A stretch of 64,000 nt of DNA from Photobacterium profundum SS9 (GTDB lineage: Bacteria; Pseudomonadota; Gammaproteobacteria; Enterobacterales; Vibrionaceae), in the NCBI RefSeq assembly GCF_000196255.1, contig NC_006370.1, forward strand, positions 2,307,411 to 2,371,410, read 5' to 3'. Each line of letters begins with the position of its first letter. The first letter of the stretch is position 1. Made by a program: the position numbers and the translations under genes. Positions 9,854 to 20,036 of the stretch are shown here, piece by piece. The notes beneath the pieces were generated by a model. It was not told where the DNA came from. It was given only the letters and a program-made list of their open reading frames with translations, and searched no databases.

Positions 9854-10600
9854 GTGGCAGAACTGTCTGATGCAGAAATGCTTCGTTATAACCGCCAAAT
9901 CATTCTTCGTCAGTTCGACTTTGACGGACAAGAAGCATTAAAAGACGCTTCCATGCTTATTTTAGGGGCTGGCGGTTTAGGTTGTGCTTCCACACAGTAC
10001 CTTGCCGCGGCTGGCGTTGGTAAGCTGACTTTAATTGATGATGATAAGGTTGAAGTATCAAACTTACAGCGTCAGGTTTTACATACCGATAATACGGTTG
10101 GTCAGTTAAAAGTTGAATCAGCGAAACAGGCGTTAACCACCATCAATCCTTACACAAGCATTGATACGATTGCACAACGCTTGAGCGACGATGAATTGTT
10201 GCCGCTTATTAAACAACACACAATAGTGTTGGATTGCAGCGACAATGTTGAAACACGTAATCAATTAAACCGTTTATGCCACCAAACGAAAACACCGTTA
10301 ATATCAGGTGCTGCGATTCGTATGGAAGGTCAAATTAGCGTGTATACCTATCAAGATAACGAACCATGCTACCAATGCTTGAGTGCCCTATTCGGTCAAC
10401 AAACATTAAGCTGCGTAGAAGCTGGCATTATGTCACCTGTGGTCGGTATTGTGGGTGCCGTACAGGCTATGGAAGCCATTAAAGTAGTGGCAAACATGGG
10501 AACTACATTAACAGGCAAGATTTTAATGTTAGATGCCATGTCAATGAGCTGGCGAGAAATGAAGTTAGGTAAACAAGCTAACTGTTCAGTGTGTGGCTAG
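9854..10600 (+). CDS. moeB: Molybdopterin-synthase adenylyltransferase MoeB
   Basis: 248 residues of the E1/ThiF fold. MoeB adenylates the C-terminus of MoaD so that it can receive sulfur for molybdopterin synthesis. The ATP-binding loop GAGGLG lies at about residues 38-43, the YNRQI motif at 12-16, and the zinc site is formed by CYQC and the C-terminal CSVCG. The start is GTG with an AGGA site upstream. Confidence 0.95.
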   Translation: MAELSDAEMLRYNRQIILRQFDFDGQEALKDASMLILGAGGLGCASTQYLAAAGVGKLTLIDDDKVEVSNLQRQVLHTDNTVGQLKVESAKQALTTINPYTSIDTIAQRLSDDELLPLIKQHTIVLDCSDNVETRNQLNRLCHQTKTPLISGAAIRMEGQISVYTYQDNEPCYQCLSALFGQQTLSCVEAGIMSPVVGIVGAVQAMEAIKVVANMGTTLTGKILMLDAMSMSWREMKLGKQANCSVCG

Positions 10601-10635
10601 AACTACTTGGGGTTGGTTAATCATCCAATAAATAC

Positions 10636-10675
10636 AAAAAAGCGCATATCTTCAAACGAAGACTGCGCTTTTTTT
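10636..10675. terminator. Bidirectional terminator between moeB and nupC
   Basis: AAAAAGCGCA and TGCGCTTTTT flank an inner TCTTC/GAAGA stem, giving A and T runs on both sides. It lies between convergent genes. Confidence 0.85.
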
Positions 10676-10701
10676 GGATTGCCGTTACTAGGTGTATAAA
10701 C

Positions 10702-11910
10702 CTAAAGCAATAGAATGATACTAACGATAGCCGCACTCATTAGGTTAGCTAATACACCAGCCATGACTGCACGAATACCATATTCCGCGATAAACGGGCG
10801 GCGTTCAGGAATCAAACTGCCCATACCGCCAATCAAAATAGCTAGCGTTGTTACATTGGCAAAACCACATAGCGCAAATGTCACAACAACAACACTGTGT
10901 TCTTGCATCGTATCTTTTAAGCTCATTAGGTCGATAAATGCCACAAACTCATTCATAACGACTTTCTGGCCAATCAATGACCCCGCTGTTACAGCATCAA
11001 CCCAAGGCACACCAATAAGCAACGCAATAGGTGCGAATAAATAGCCAATGATTAATTCAAAACTTAAATTTTCGATACCAAAATAGGCACCTGCGTCACC
11101 CAGCATGCCATTTAATAGTGCAATTACGCTGATAAATGCCAGTAATGTTGCACCAATTGTGACAGCCATACGCATACCCGACATTGCGCCGTCGGCAAGT
11201 GCTTCAACAATATTCGTTGCTCGAGGAATAACAACAGAAGAAATCTCGTCGTCTTGTAGCTTATCAACCGATGGCGGTACAATCATCTTCGACATTAACA
11301 AGCCAGCAGGTGCAGACATGAACGAAGCTGCAATAAGGTATTGAAGATCAACACCAACGGCTGCATAACCCACCATGGTACTACCCGCAACAGATGCCAT
11401 GCCACATGTCATCACGGCAAAAAGTTGGGAATCATCCATCTTCTTTAAGTAAGGTTTGATTACCAACGGTACTTCAGACATGCCAACGAAAATATTGGCT
11501 GTCGCAGAAAGCGATTCTGCTCTACCCGTGCCAAGTACACGTTGTAGAGCCCCACCCAACACATCGATCACTTTTTGCATAATACCAATATGGTACAGCA
11601 TCGAAATAAGAGCAGAGAAAAAGACAATAATACCTAGCACGTTAACCGCAAATACAAAACCAACGCTGCCTGTTGCTAAGCCACCAAAAAGAAATGATAG
11701 CCCTTCATTACCGTAATCTGTCACATAAGTAACGCCACCAGCAATGGCTTGAAGCGCCGATTTACCCGCAGGCACATATAAAACCAATAATGCAAAAAGT
11801 ACTTGGAGCAGAAAAGCGACTGACACCATTCTCAATGGAATTCTTTTTCTATCGACAGAAATTAGCCACGCAAGAAAAAGCAGAACAATAATACCAAAAA
11901 TTGCAATCAT
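10702..11910 (-). CDS. nupC: NupC-type nucleoside transporter
   Basis: 402 residues, the usual length of concentrative nucleoside transporters (CNT). Ion-driven uptake of nucleosides across the inner membrane is the family role. The core is visible: GMSEVPLVIKPYLKKMDDSQ, AGSTMVGYAAVG, and the C-terminal ALCGFANVTTLAILIGGMG. Many hydrophobic segments run through the protein. A CRP-like site upstream fits the known CRP/CytR control of nupC-type genes. Confidence 0.93.
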   Translation of the reverse strand: MIAIFGIIVLLFLAWLISVDRKRIPLRMVSVAFLLQVLFALLVLYVPAGKSALQAIAGGVTYVTDYGNEGLSFLFGGLATGSVGFVFAVNVLGIIVFFSALISMLYHIGIMQKVIDVLGGALQRVLGTGRAESLSATANIFVGMSEVPLVIKPYLKKMDDSQLFAVMTCGMASVAGSTMVGYAAVGVDLQYLIAASFMSAPAGLLMSKMIVPPSVDKLQDDEISSVVIPRATNIVEALADGAMSGMRMAVTIGATLLAFISVIALLNGMLGDAGAYFGIENLSFELIIGYLFAPIALLIGVPWVDAVTAGSLIGQKVVMNEFVAFIDLMSLKDTMQEHSVVVVTFALCGFANVTTLAILIGGMGSLIPERRPFIAEYGIRAVMAGVLANLMSAAIVSIILLL

Positions 11911-12231
11911 GGTTTAAACCAGAATGTAAATTCAAAAAGGACGCGCATTGTACCGCCCTACAATTAGTGATCAAGCTCACCTTATGAATGCAATATTGTG
12001 AAAAAATACAATTTAATGACAATTAGAAATTAATACACTTATTATCAATAACTTATATTTAAAAATAGAATTTTACTGGATGATTTTTTTAGAAAAACTT
12101 ATGTATTAAAATAAAAATCAATGCTGCTAGCGTATTTTTTCAACAGCTTACTGCTAGAAATTCACACAAAACGTTATCGTTTGCTTTTTATCTAGATAAA
12201 GTTACAAGAGGTTTCAATTGCGAAGCCGTAA
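11911..12231. other. Intergenic region upstream of nupC
   Basis: This 321-base gap holds the nupC promoter on its left (with the CRP-like site at 11966-11981) and strongly AT-rich DNA with no coding character toward the 3' end of the lipase-like gene. Confidence 0.4.
11966..11981 (-). promoter_or_regulatory. CRP-like site upstream of nupC
   Basis: AGTGATCAAGCTCACC matches TGTGA-N6-TCACA at 8 of 10 positions. It lies 56 bases from the nupC start codon. Confidence 0.5.
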
Positions 12232-13485
12232 CTAATAACTCAACCACTCTTCTAGCTGTTGAGTAACAGCGGGATCACTGAGCAATTGCATATGATTCAT
12301 ACCATAGAAAATTTTCTGTGATGTATCAGCAAACAATAAATGATGATCTTCGGTTGTATGGATGCCCAAAGCGCTGTGAAGAGGAACAAGGCCATCGCCT
12401 ATTAACCTATCAGCTAAAAGGCTTCTTTGGCTGGCAGTTGTAGCAGCAACAGTAAAACAAGTAATCTCAGTTGGCAGCGGTACACCAAAACGTTCGTCAG
12501 CATGGTTCCCAAAGCGTTCTTGTCCTTGCCAATCTTCATCAACTATATAGCCGTAACGCAAGTCGGTGACCCCTGAACTGCGAAGATTACTAAGTCTATT
12601 GAAGGGGGCGGTATAAGGGATTGCACTTAATATTGCACCAAGTTTATTTCCAGCACGCTCCAGCGGCGCTCCATGATGCGGCGTACCAAGAAAAACAATA
12701 TTTTTAATCACATCTGGCCACTGCATTGATTGCTGCTGACCATAATAAACGGCACTGCGTGTTAACAGGCCTCCCATGCTATGAGCAACCACTGTCAGCT
12801 CTTCTATCTCAACGGGCCAATTATCGACTAACTGTTCAAGCAGCTCAGACAGTTCCCTTCCATTTTGTGAAACATGAAGGCCAGTATTGTATCGAAGATA
12901 AACTGGGGTATAACCTAGCGTAGATGATAGCTGCTCACCATGATCAATCTGGATCCCTTCATGTTCACTACACCATTGGCGATCATTCATGCACAAACCA
13001 TGGATCATCAACAATACTTTATTCTTCGCTTGTGGAATAACAAGTGCTTGTTCTTCCTCATTCCAACGCAAAGCTTGTTGCTGATGGTATAAAGTCATCG
13101 GGATCGATAATTGATTATTTGACTCAGCAAGCTGATCGCCCATCACCCCATTCAATGCGGACAAAACCGCTGCACGCTCATTGGTCTCTGTTTTATTTTG
13201 ATCTAAAGTGTCGAACCAAGGCTGCTGTTTCTCAAGTACCTTATCTACACCGCTTCCCAATAATTGGGTGATGCCATAAATACTGTTATAAACTAGACCA
13301 GTTATACCTCTTGTACGGCCGGGCTCTTTACCTCCCGGCACGCCCAATGTATTCCACACAGATTGATGAACACCTTCAGCAATACGGGTTACATTCATGG
13401 TTGCCTGCGTAGCCAACTGCCCCATTCCGCGAAGATCTGAAGCGCGAACATGCTGAAATCGTTTTTTTGACGTTTGTATAACCAT
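12232..13485 (-). CDS. Lipase/esterase-like alpha/beta hydrolase
   Basis: 417 residues with no signal peptide. The C-terminal two thirds are an alpha/beta hydrolase: oxyanion motif LLMIHGLCMND near 158-168, nucleophile elbow VVAHSMGG with Ser at about 236, FLGTPHHG near 270, and a candidate catalytic His at the end (YGMNHMQLL). The first ~130 residues are a helical region without a recognised domain. PGAP1- and triacylglycerol-lipase-like families share this pattern. The substrate is unknown. A GGGGC ribosome site supports the start at 13485. Confidence 0.8.
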   Translation of the reverse strand: MVIQTSKKRFQHVRASDLRGMGQLATQATMNVTRIAEGVHQSVWNTLGVPGGKEPGRTRGITGLVYNSIYGITQLLGSGVDKVLEKQQPWFDTLDQNKTETNERAAVLSALNGVMGDQLAESNNQLSIPMTLYHQQQALRWNEEEQALVIPQAKNKVLLMIHGLCMNDRQWCSEHEGIQIDHGEQLSSTLGYTPVYLRYNTGLHVSQNGRELSELLEQLVDNWPVEIEELTVVAHSMGGLLTRSAVYYGQQQSMQWPDVIKNIVFLGTPHHGAPLERAGNKLGAILSAIPYTAPFNRLSNLRSSGVTDLRYGYIVDEDWQGQERFGNHADERFGVPLPTEITCFTVAATTASQRSLLADRLIGDGLVPLHSALGIHTTEDHHLLFADTSQKIFYGMNHMQLLSDPAVTQQLEEWLSY

Positions 13486-13671
13486 CCATGAGCCCCTTTC
13501 GTCTATTGTTTACATAGCACGTGTTTATATAGCGCATGTATACATAGAACGTCAGTTTAAATCGAACATCGTCTAAGCGAGCAACTCACATCAAATAAGC
13601 CACACCGAATAAGCCACTGAGTTCATAGTGAATGATTACGTGCTAATTGTGAACCGCTTATTTCTCACAAT

Positions 13672-13725
13672 AAAAAGCAGAGCACGGTATTACTGGTTTG
13701 TAATACGAATAGTGCTCTGCTTTCA
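13672..13725 (-). terminator. Terminator downstream of the oppA-like gene
   Basis: A long stem, AAAGCAGAGCAC paired with GTGCTCTGCTTT, with a smaller GTATTAC/GTAATAC stem inside. On the minus strand it ends in a T run. It lies 20 bases past the stop codon of the gene at 13746-15377. Confidence 0.85.
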
Positions 13726-13745
13726 TTATAATCAATCAATGTGAT

Positions 13746-15377
13746 TTATTGAGTTACATACAGATCACGTGTGAAACGCCCTTCTGATGCATTCGTTTTC
13801 GAATAGCCACCCACTTTCGTTTGCTTCAATACAGAACGAGTATAGAAATACAACGGCACCGCTGGCATTTCTTCAGCAAACACTTTCTCTGCCTGCTGGT
13901 AATAATCATTACGTTTGCTATCTGTTGGAGCTTGAATAGCTAGCTTCATCGCCTCATCGTAATTAACATTGCTCCATCTCGCGTAATTCATACCCGTTCT
14001 TTCAAAGTACGATAAAAACGTCGATGCTTCATTGTAATCACCCATCCACGCATAACGTGCAACATCAAAATCACGCTGAGAAAGTTTTTGTAAAAACGTT
14101 TTCCATTCTTGGTTTGCCAGCTCGACTTCAACGCCTAAACTCTTCTTCCACATAGAAGAAACCACAATCGCCAATTTCTTATGTGATTCATTGGTGTTGT
14201 AGACCAACTCGAACTTAAGTGGATTCTTCTTATCAAACCCTGCTTCTTTTAATAGCGCTTGCGCTTTCTTGGTACGCTCTTTCTGGCTCATGGTTTCCCA
14301 TGCAAGCTTTGGTGCTTCAAAACCAGACACTGAAGGTGGCGTTACACCATAAGCCGGAATTTGACCTTGCCCTAGAATGATGTCGGTTACAATATCGCGA
14401 TCGATGGCATAGGCTAAGGCTTTACGTACTCGCACATCATCAAACGGCTTTTTATTAATATTGAACAAATAATAATAGGTACCCAATGATGGCATTGTTA
14501 ATAGCTCGTCAGGGCGTTGCTTTTTAATCGCATTGTATTGCTCTAAAGGAAATGACGAGGTGATATCAATTTCACCAGTACGGAAGCGGTTATACTCTGC
14601 GGTTAGATCTTGAATTGGCAGGTAAGTAACTTTGGTTACTTGTGTTTTTTCATTATTCCAATAGGTTGGGCTCTTTTCCAACACGATACGCTCGTTCAAT
14701 ACCCACTTGCTTAACTTATAAGCGCTGCTCGTAACGATATTCTCTGGCTTCGTCCATGCGTCACCGTATTTTTCGATCACAGCTTGATAAACAGGATACG
14801 TCGATTCATGTACTAACATTTTAGCAAAATACGGCACGGGTCTCGTTAGCGTGATTTGAAGAGTTTTCTCATCGAGCGCTTTCACACCTAGCTGATCTGT
14901 CGATAACTCGCCTTTGTTGATTTCATCGGCATTCACAATATTTGCCATTGTGTAATACCACGCATAAGGTGCAGCGGTTGCAGGGTCAATCACACGCTGA
15001 AAGCTATATTCAAAATCTGTCGCTGTTATCGGTTCGCCATTCGACCATTTAGCCCCTTCACGCAAATGGAAGGTATACACTTTTCCATCTTCTGACTCTT
15101 CCCAACTTGTCGCTAAAGCAGGCACAATATTACCCGTAGTATCTTGAGTCACTAACCCCTCAAACATATCTTGAATAACACGAGAGCTCGCCGTATCTGA
15201 TGAATACGCGGGATCCAGCGTTGGCACTTCATCGCCATTACCACGAACGATCTCTTGAACCTTTGCTAACGTAACCCCTGCGGGTACATCTGCAGCTGAA
15301 ACGGGGGCAATAACCAACGGTGCCGCAACCATAAGAGCAACCATTGCCGCTAACTTAGATTTCTTGATGCCTTGCAT
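13746..15377 (-). CDS. Oligopeptide-binding protein, OppA type
   Basis: 543 residues, the usual size for family-5 solute-binding proteins. It has an N-terminal signal peptide (VALMVAAPLVIAPVSAA) and the family signature (PTLDPAYSSDTASSRVIQDMFEGL). It should bind oligopeptides in the periplasm for an ABC importer. No permease or ATPase genes sit beside it, so it is an orphan binding protein here. AAGGA precedes the ATG at a good distance. An OppA/MppA split cannot be made by eye. Confidence 0.92.
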   Translation of the reverse strand: MQGIKKSKLAAMVALMVAAPLVIAPVSAADVPAGVTLAKVQEIVRGNGDEVPTLDPAYSSDTASSRVIQDMFEGLVTQDTTGNIVPALATSWEESEDGKVYTFHLREGAKWSNGEPITATDFEYSFQRVIDPATAAPYAWYYTMANIVNADEINKGELSTDQLGVKALDEKTLQITLTRPVPYFAKMLVHESTYPVYQAVIEKYGDAWTKPENIVTSSAYKLSKWVLNERIVLEKSPTYWNNEKTQVTKVTYLPIQDLTAEYNRFRTGEIDITSSFPLEQYNAIKKQRPDELLTMPSLGTYYYLFNINKKPFDDVRVRKALAYAIDRDIVTDIILGQGQIPAYGVTPPSVSGFEAPKLAWETMSQKERTKKAQALLKEAGFDKKNPLKFELVYNTNESHKKLAIVVSSMWKKSLGVEVELANQEWKTFLQKLSQRDFDVARYAWMGDYNEASTFLSYFERTGMNYARWSNVNYDEAMKLAIQAPTDSKRNDYYQQAEKVFAEEMPAVPLYFYTRSVLKQTKVGGYSKTNASEGRFTRDLYVTQ

Positions 15378-15586
15378 ATCAAATCCTTTTAATCATGGGT
15401 ACCAATCTAAATAATTCTCTGATCATTCTCTTATTCAGAGTGGCATTAGAAAACACAAAACACGTACTTCCATCTCGCGCTTTTTGTTTTGTCAAAATGC
15501 AAATAATTGCTTCCCCAGAATACTCTTGGAATAATAGTTTCATAGCAATAAAAGGATAAAAATAAAGGATATATGGCAGTAGTCAC

Positions 15587-15617
15587 AAAAAAAGCCGATG
15601 ATAATCATCGGCTTTTG
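15587..15617 (-). terminator. Rho-independent terminator of the cvfB-like gene
   Basis: AAAAGCCGATGATTATCATCGGC on paper folds as AAGCCGATGA/TCATCGGCTT, with a T run on the minus strand, 27 bases past the stop. Confidence 0.85.
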
Positions 15618-15643
15618 GAGGGTGTTTGATATTTTCAGACTAA

Positions 15644-16486
15644 CTAGTCGTTGTCTTTAAGCTGAATACCTTCACGAGTAATTTCAATCAGACCTTGCTT
15701 ATATAAGCCACCGATTGTTTTCTTGAACGTTGCTTTACTTGTACGGAACGCTTCAAAAATTTCATCTGGTGATGATTTATCGCTTAATGGCATGAAACCA
15801 CCCTTACGTTCTAGCGACTTCAACACTTTATCTGATAAATCGTCAACTTTTCCACGGCCTGCTTTCTGCAGTGACAAGCTGATTTTACCGTCTGGACGCA
15901 GTTCTTTCACAAATGCTCTCAGCTTCTTGCCAACAAACAGTTTACCGAAAGATTCTGTTTTGAAGATAAGACCCGAATGCTCATTTTCAATTGCTACTTT
16001 GTAGCCAAGGTCGGTAATTTCTATAATAACCACCTTCACTTCTTGATCAACAGTGTAATCCGCCGGCGTGTTATCAAGGAAACGGTTAAACTTCGTTGAG
16101 CCAACGATACGACCCGATGCTTTATCGGTATAAACGCGAAGCATCACGTTGTCGCCTTCTTCCAGTTTACGGCGTTGCTCACTGAATGGAACCAACAGGT
16201 CTTTAACCAAACCCCAATCAACAAATGCACCAAAGCTACTAACGCCTACAACACGTAGCTTAGCGAACTCACCCACCTGAACCAGTGGTTCTGTCGTGGT
16301 TGCAATGATGTCATCTTGCGAATCAAAATAGATAAAAACGTTCAGCTCATCACCCAGTTGCGTGCCGGCTGGAACGGAATTCTTTGGCAAAAGAATATTA
16401 CCAATGTCTTCACCACCATATAGAAACACGCCAAAATCAACTAGCTTGACGACTTCTAATGTGTTGTATTGTCCAATCTTAATCAT
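15644..16486 (-). CDS. CvfB/YitL-like S1 RNA-binding protein
   Basis: 280 residues with S1-type beta-barrel repeats (for example FAKLRVVGVSSFGAFVDWGLVKDLLVPFSEQ read in two parts, and a third barrel with GKISLSLQ) and a C-terminal winged helix (FKKTIGGLYKQGLIEI). That order is typical of the CvfB family, which binds RNA and affects virulence-factor expression in Staphylococcus. Its role in gammaproteobacteria is little known. A terminator follows. Confidence 0.85.
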   Translation of the reverse strand: MIKIGQYNTLEVVKLVDFGVFLYGGEDIGNILLPKNSVPAGTQLGDELNVFIYFDSQDDIIATTTEPLVQVGEFAKLRVVGVSSFGAFVDWGLVKDLLVPFSEQRRKLEEGDNVMLRVYTDKASGRIVGSTKFNRFLDNTPADYTVDQEVKVVIIEITDLGYKVAIENEHSGLIFKTESFGKLFVGKKLRAFVKELRPDGKISLSLQKAGRGKVDDLSDKVLKSLERKGGFMPLSDKSSPDEIFEAFRTSKATFKKTIGGLYKQGLIEITREGIQLKDND

Positions 16487-16763
16487 GAATCCGACACTCT
16501 CTGAGTAAATAATAATGATACATTTCGTAAAGCTAAGTCACAAACAGCGAGACATTACGCTATATACGAGTATCAATACGAACTTTGTTCGCGCATTATA
16601 CGTGATGTTAGTTCAGCTTGCCTGACCTATCTTCGGTTATTTGACTAAATTTCATGCTGTTGACACAAATCAATGCAAAATCAGCTAATAATACCCGCTT
16701 AAATACTCTAAAATTATAACCGTAAACATCAAATAACAACCTGCATAGAGGCATATAAACGAA

Positions 16764-18125
16764 GTGATCACTGTCGAAAGAAAAGATGGGCATAAACTAA
16801 AGATTTCCCATGTCATCCAGGAAACAACTAATCGACAGCTTGATATGTATATTTTCGTTCCTGGTGAACTTGGCTTACATTCCAATATCGTTACCGAGGA
16901 TGAATTTTATCACAATGCTATTCACGGAAAACGTACTTACTACAGTGATATTAACCACCTACCGCTAGTACACAGTCGACTCGCCAGCCGAGGTAAACTA
17001 TCAAGTGAACAGTATCGTTTAAGTTTGAGTTTGTACGCCTATCAGTATGCGCTTGCGCTCGAGAAATCAGCTCAACAATTATTGGATGATAAACAAGAAC
17101 GCGATTTAGAAGAAGTTGCAGAAGTCGCCCAACTTTGTGTGCGCATTCTTAAGCGTTTACGTAGAAGTCGACCTACGGATAAAAAGCTACTGAAATACTA
17201 CGAAAATATCGATAATTACTTATCATGGTTTACCGAACAACGTTGCCTTGCATTAGTTGCACACCTACCTCGCAGCAAAGAATACCCAGAAATAAAGGAA
17301 ATGCTGCTAGAGACCTGCAAAACAGAATCAGAGCACCGTACTAAGCACGACTACAACTCAACAAAAGCAATGCAAGATCAAACGCGTATGTCTAACAAGA
17401 TGCGTTTACTGCGTCGCTTGATTGAATACCCAGTAACAATGAAAGAAAAAACCATTGAACTGGGTAAAAATACCAAGAAAATTGTGACTGGTTTGGCTGC
17501 GGGTATCGTGATGATTTTCGTTACCATAATGCTGATTAAAGCGCGCGGTTTCTTAGGTGATATTACAGCCTCTTTCATCTTGGTACTGTCTTTGATCTAT
17601 GCGGCTCGTGAAGTATTTAAAGACGATTTGAAAATAATGCTATGGCGCCTACTGCGTAAAGGCAAAGCAAAGTGGCGTAAGCAATTCTTCGATGCAAACA
17701 CGGGCCACCTAACAGGTCGACAGCTTGAATGGCTGGAATATACCAACTACGACGCATTGGAAGGCGACATTAAAAGGGTGCGTAAACACCAAGTGTCGCA
17801 ACGTGAAGAAACAATATTGCATTACAAAAGTACCACTCGTATGTCACCCACTAAGTTTTTAAGTGGTTATGAGCAAACACGTGAATCAATCATGCTTGAT
17901 CTACGCGTGTTAACCAGCTTAATGGAGAAAGGGTCACAGCGAATCTATCAACTCAGTGATGGGCAGGTTACCAAGGAGTCGGTTGAAAAACGTCACTTAA
18001 TCAATCTGATCACCAAAGAGACAGATGAAGATGATACGGTACGTATTCAGCGATGGAAGATCATCATGAACCGTTCTCGCATTGTTGATGTGGAAGTCAT
18101 GGAGACGGTCACACCTGAAAAATAA
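16764..18125 (+). CDS. Two-TM protein of unknown function
   Basis: 453 residues from a GTG start. I do not recognise a family. Two membrane segments are clear at about residues 241-259 (VTGLAAGIVMIFVTIMLIK) and 267-283. Both flanks are long, charged and probably cytoplasmic: an N-terminal helical region rich in Lys/Arg/Glu (Lys-Arg patch KRLRRSRPTDKK at about 125-137) and a C-terminal ~165 residues with many basic residues. It is monocistronic by its spacing and divergent from the cvfB-like gene. Confidence 0.7.
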   Translation: MITVERKDGHKLKISHVIQETTNRQLDMYIFVPGELGLHSNIVTEDEFYHNAIHGKRTYYSDINHLPLVHSRLASRGKLSSEQYRLSLSLYAYQYALALEKSAQQLLDDKQERDLEEVAEVAQLCVRILKRLRRSRPTDKKLLKYYENIDNYLSWFTEQRCLALVAHLPRSKEYPEIKEMLLETCKTESEHRTKHDYNSTKAMQDQTRMSNKMRLLRRLIEYPVTMKEKTIELGKNTKKIVTGLAAGIVMIFVTIMLIKARGFLGDITASFILVLSLIYAAREVFKDDLKIMLWRLLRKGKAKWRKQFFDANTGHLTGRQLEWLEYTNYDALEGDIKRVRKHQVSQREETILHYKSTTRMSPTKFLSGYEQTRESIMLDLRVLTSLMEKGSQRIYQLSDGQVTKESVEKRHLINLITKETDEDDTVRIQRWKIIMNRSRIVDVEVMETVTPEK

Positions 18126-18162
18126 TATCGCACTGTGTAATGTGGATTAATCGAGACTCAAT

Positions 18163-18201
18163 CTGTCAGTTTAAGAATCAGTATGTGACCTAAACTGACA
18201 G
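18163..18201 (+). terminator. Hairpin after the two-TM protein gene
   Basis: Perfect 11-base inverted repeat CTGTCAGTTTA/TAAACTGACAG with a 17-base loop, 37 bases past the stop. There is no clear T run, so termination is only likely. Confidence 0.45.
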
Positions 18202-18328
18202 GTTCCACCACATCTTCTGATCTAGCCTAGCTGGAAAGCTTTTAGTGTATTTCTTATCATTAATAAAATCCCAGACAGGAAATATGACTATTGTTGATAT
18301 TAATATTGATTGGTCAATGAGATTTTCT

Positions 18329-19336
18329 ATGCGTTACCTGAGCTTTCTTATCTTCAGCACTACCATGGTGTCATCCGCTTACGCTATGAAGCCAATTCCC
18401 CCGCAAAGTGGCTTCAGTGGTTTTATCAATCTCGGAGCCGGTGTTACCAGCGTCGAGTCCAACACGCTGGCAAAGTTCGGCAGTGTTGACCTCGGTAACA
18501 AAAACATCGACACTCTCACTAACTCACCTGATAGTGAAACTTCCGGTCTACCTGTACTAGGTCTGGAGATCGCCTACACTTTTGCCAGCACCCGTACCCA
18601 GATATTTTTTGGTAACCAACTTGAAGACTATATCCGCTTCGATTTTGCCGCTCGCGCTGGTGTGCGGCAAGAAATAGGTAATGCTGGTGTAATCGGTGTT
18701 AGCTTTTTGCAAACTCCGCTTGCGACCGAAGTGTGGGAGGATCCCTTTGTCACTGGCACGAATCGTACAAACACCGATCGTTCCAGCAACGGCTATCGAC
18801 TCATCTGGGATGAAATATACGGAACCGGACTGGAGCTTCGCTACTCTGCACGGGAAGTTGATATCGATGAGGAACGAAGTGGTGAAGATCTGGGATTGTC
18901 TGCTGCCGATCGCGCTATGCTGGATCGTAACGGCGATAGAAATCGTTTCTCTGTTCAATACACTTTTAACATAGACGAGAATAAACACATAATTACCCCT
19001 GCAATAGCCTATATCGATCAAGATCTCGACGGCGACGCCGTAGCCTATGATGGACTGTCTTTTAATATAAACTATATTTACTCGGTTAATCGCTGGAAAT
19101 TTGTCACCAATGCCACTTATGCGACTCTGGAATACGATGAGGCCAACCCTGTTTACAGTAAAAAAGCAGACAGTAATCGATACGGTGCCAGCTTTACTGC
19201 CTTCTATAACAAACCTTTTGGTTGGGATGGCTGGCTGGCCAATGCTGGTGTGGTCTGGTTTGAAGAAGATAGTGATATTACCTTCTATGATTCGTCAGTA
19301 AACCTAGCAAGCATTGGGATGTTATACCTGTTTTAA
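18329..19336 (+). CDS. DUF2860 family outer-membrane beta-barrel protein
   Basis: About 335 residues with a signal peptide ending VSSAYA at about 20. The remainder alternates short amphipathic strands and polar loops, and the protein ends in Phe (SIGMLYLF), as outer-membrane barrels do. I recognise it as DUF2860-like, a Vibrionaceae family of unknown function. Alternative in-frame starts are the ATG at 18284 (GGA upstream, longer n-region) and 18317. 18329 gives the cleanest signal peptide. Confidence 0.75.
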   Translation: MRYLSFLIFSTTMVSSAYAMKPIPPQSGFSGFINLGAGVTSVESNTLAKFGSVDLGNKNIDTLTNSPDSETSGLPVLGLEIAYTFASTRTQIFFGNQLEDYIRFDFAARAGVRQEIGNAGVIGVSFLQTPLATEVWEDPFVTGTNRTNTDRSSNGYRLIWDEIYGTGLELRYSAREVDIDEERSGEDLGLSAADRAMLDRNGDRNRFSVQYTFNIDENKHIITPAIAYIDQDLDGDAVAYDGLSFNINYIYSVNRWKFVTNATYATLEYDEANPVYSKKADSNRYGASFTAFYNKPFGWDGWLANAGVVWFEEDSDITFYDSSVNLASIGMLYLF

Positions 19337-19458
19337 TGGAGTAACCTTCAATCATTGACGTTCAATGGATTGCCTCCACCTTTTTTAATGACGGTATTTA
19401 AAGGCTGGCACTCGTAAATTAAAATATCATCTTGCACGACAAGATGGTTAATTGTGCC

Positions 19459-19725
19459 TATACCCAAGTTACCTCAAGATGCTCGTTTCAGCGAGAATTT
19501 GTTGGGCTCTAGGCAAGGCACTTATTTATAAACCTAGTCGTTCTACGTTGAAAATAAGTAACACCGCATAGAGCCCAACAAAACTCGCCCTTCGGGAGTG
19601 ATTCAGCGTATCTACTTCTGCGTCAAATGTGTTTGAAAGGGAATGCCATTCCTACACACATTTTCCTTGAATTAAACACGCTGAGATCACTCTAAATCCT
19701 GCATCTTGAGGTAGCTTGGGTATAT
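19459..19725 (-). repeat. 265-bp dispersed repeat, copy 1 (reverse orientation)
   Basis: A full copy with near-perfect terminal inverted repeats (TATACCCAAGTTACCTCAAG at the left; its complement at the right). Inside are paired blocks: GTTGGGCTCTA with TAGAGCCCAAC, and ACTTATTT with AAATAAGT. It is inverted relative to the other four full copies and lies between the DUF2860 gene and the second chemoreceptor gene. The rest of the 19337-20036 gap shows no gene. Confidence 0.95.
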
Positions 19726-20036
19726 CCTATTTTGTTATGCCTGTTTATGGTCATAAAGCCATAGTCATGACCGTTCTGCACGAATGATGTACCTGCCTTT
19801 TGAATATCGTCCAGTTAGCCTGACATCACTCGATTTACCCCAGTAGCGTTCTCGCCGTAACAAAGTTTTGTTGAAGACATTAACAATTTATTCATTATCT
19901 TTAATGAATAAATATATCTACACATCCTCTGTTTTTATCTTTGCTTTATAATTCCTCCGGTTCCAAAAATAACTATTTTTATAATAAATCTAACCATTTT
20001 CTATTTTTCTTTTTTATATTAACGAGGGAGCAGCAC

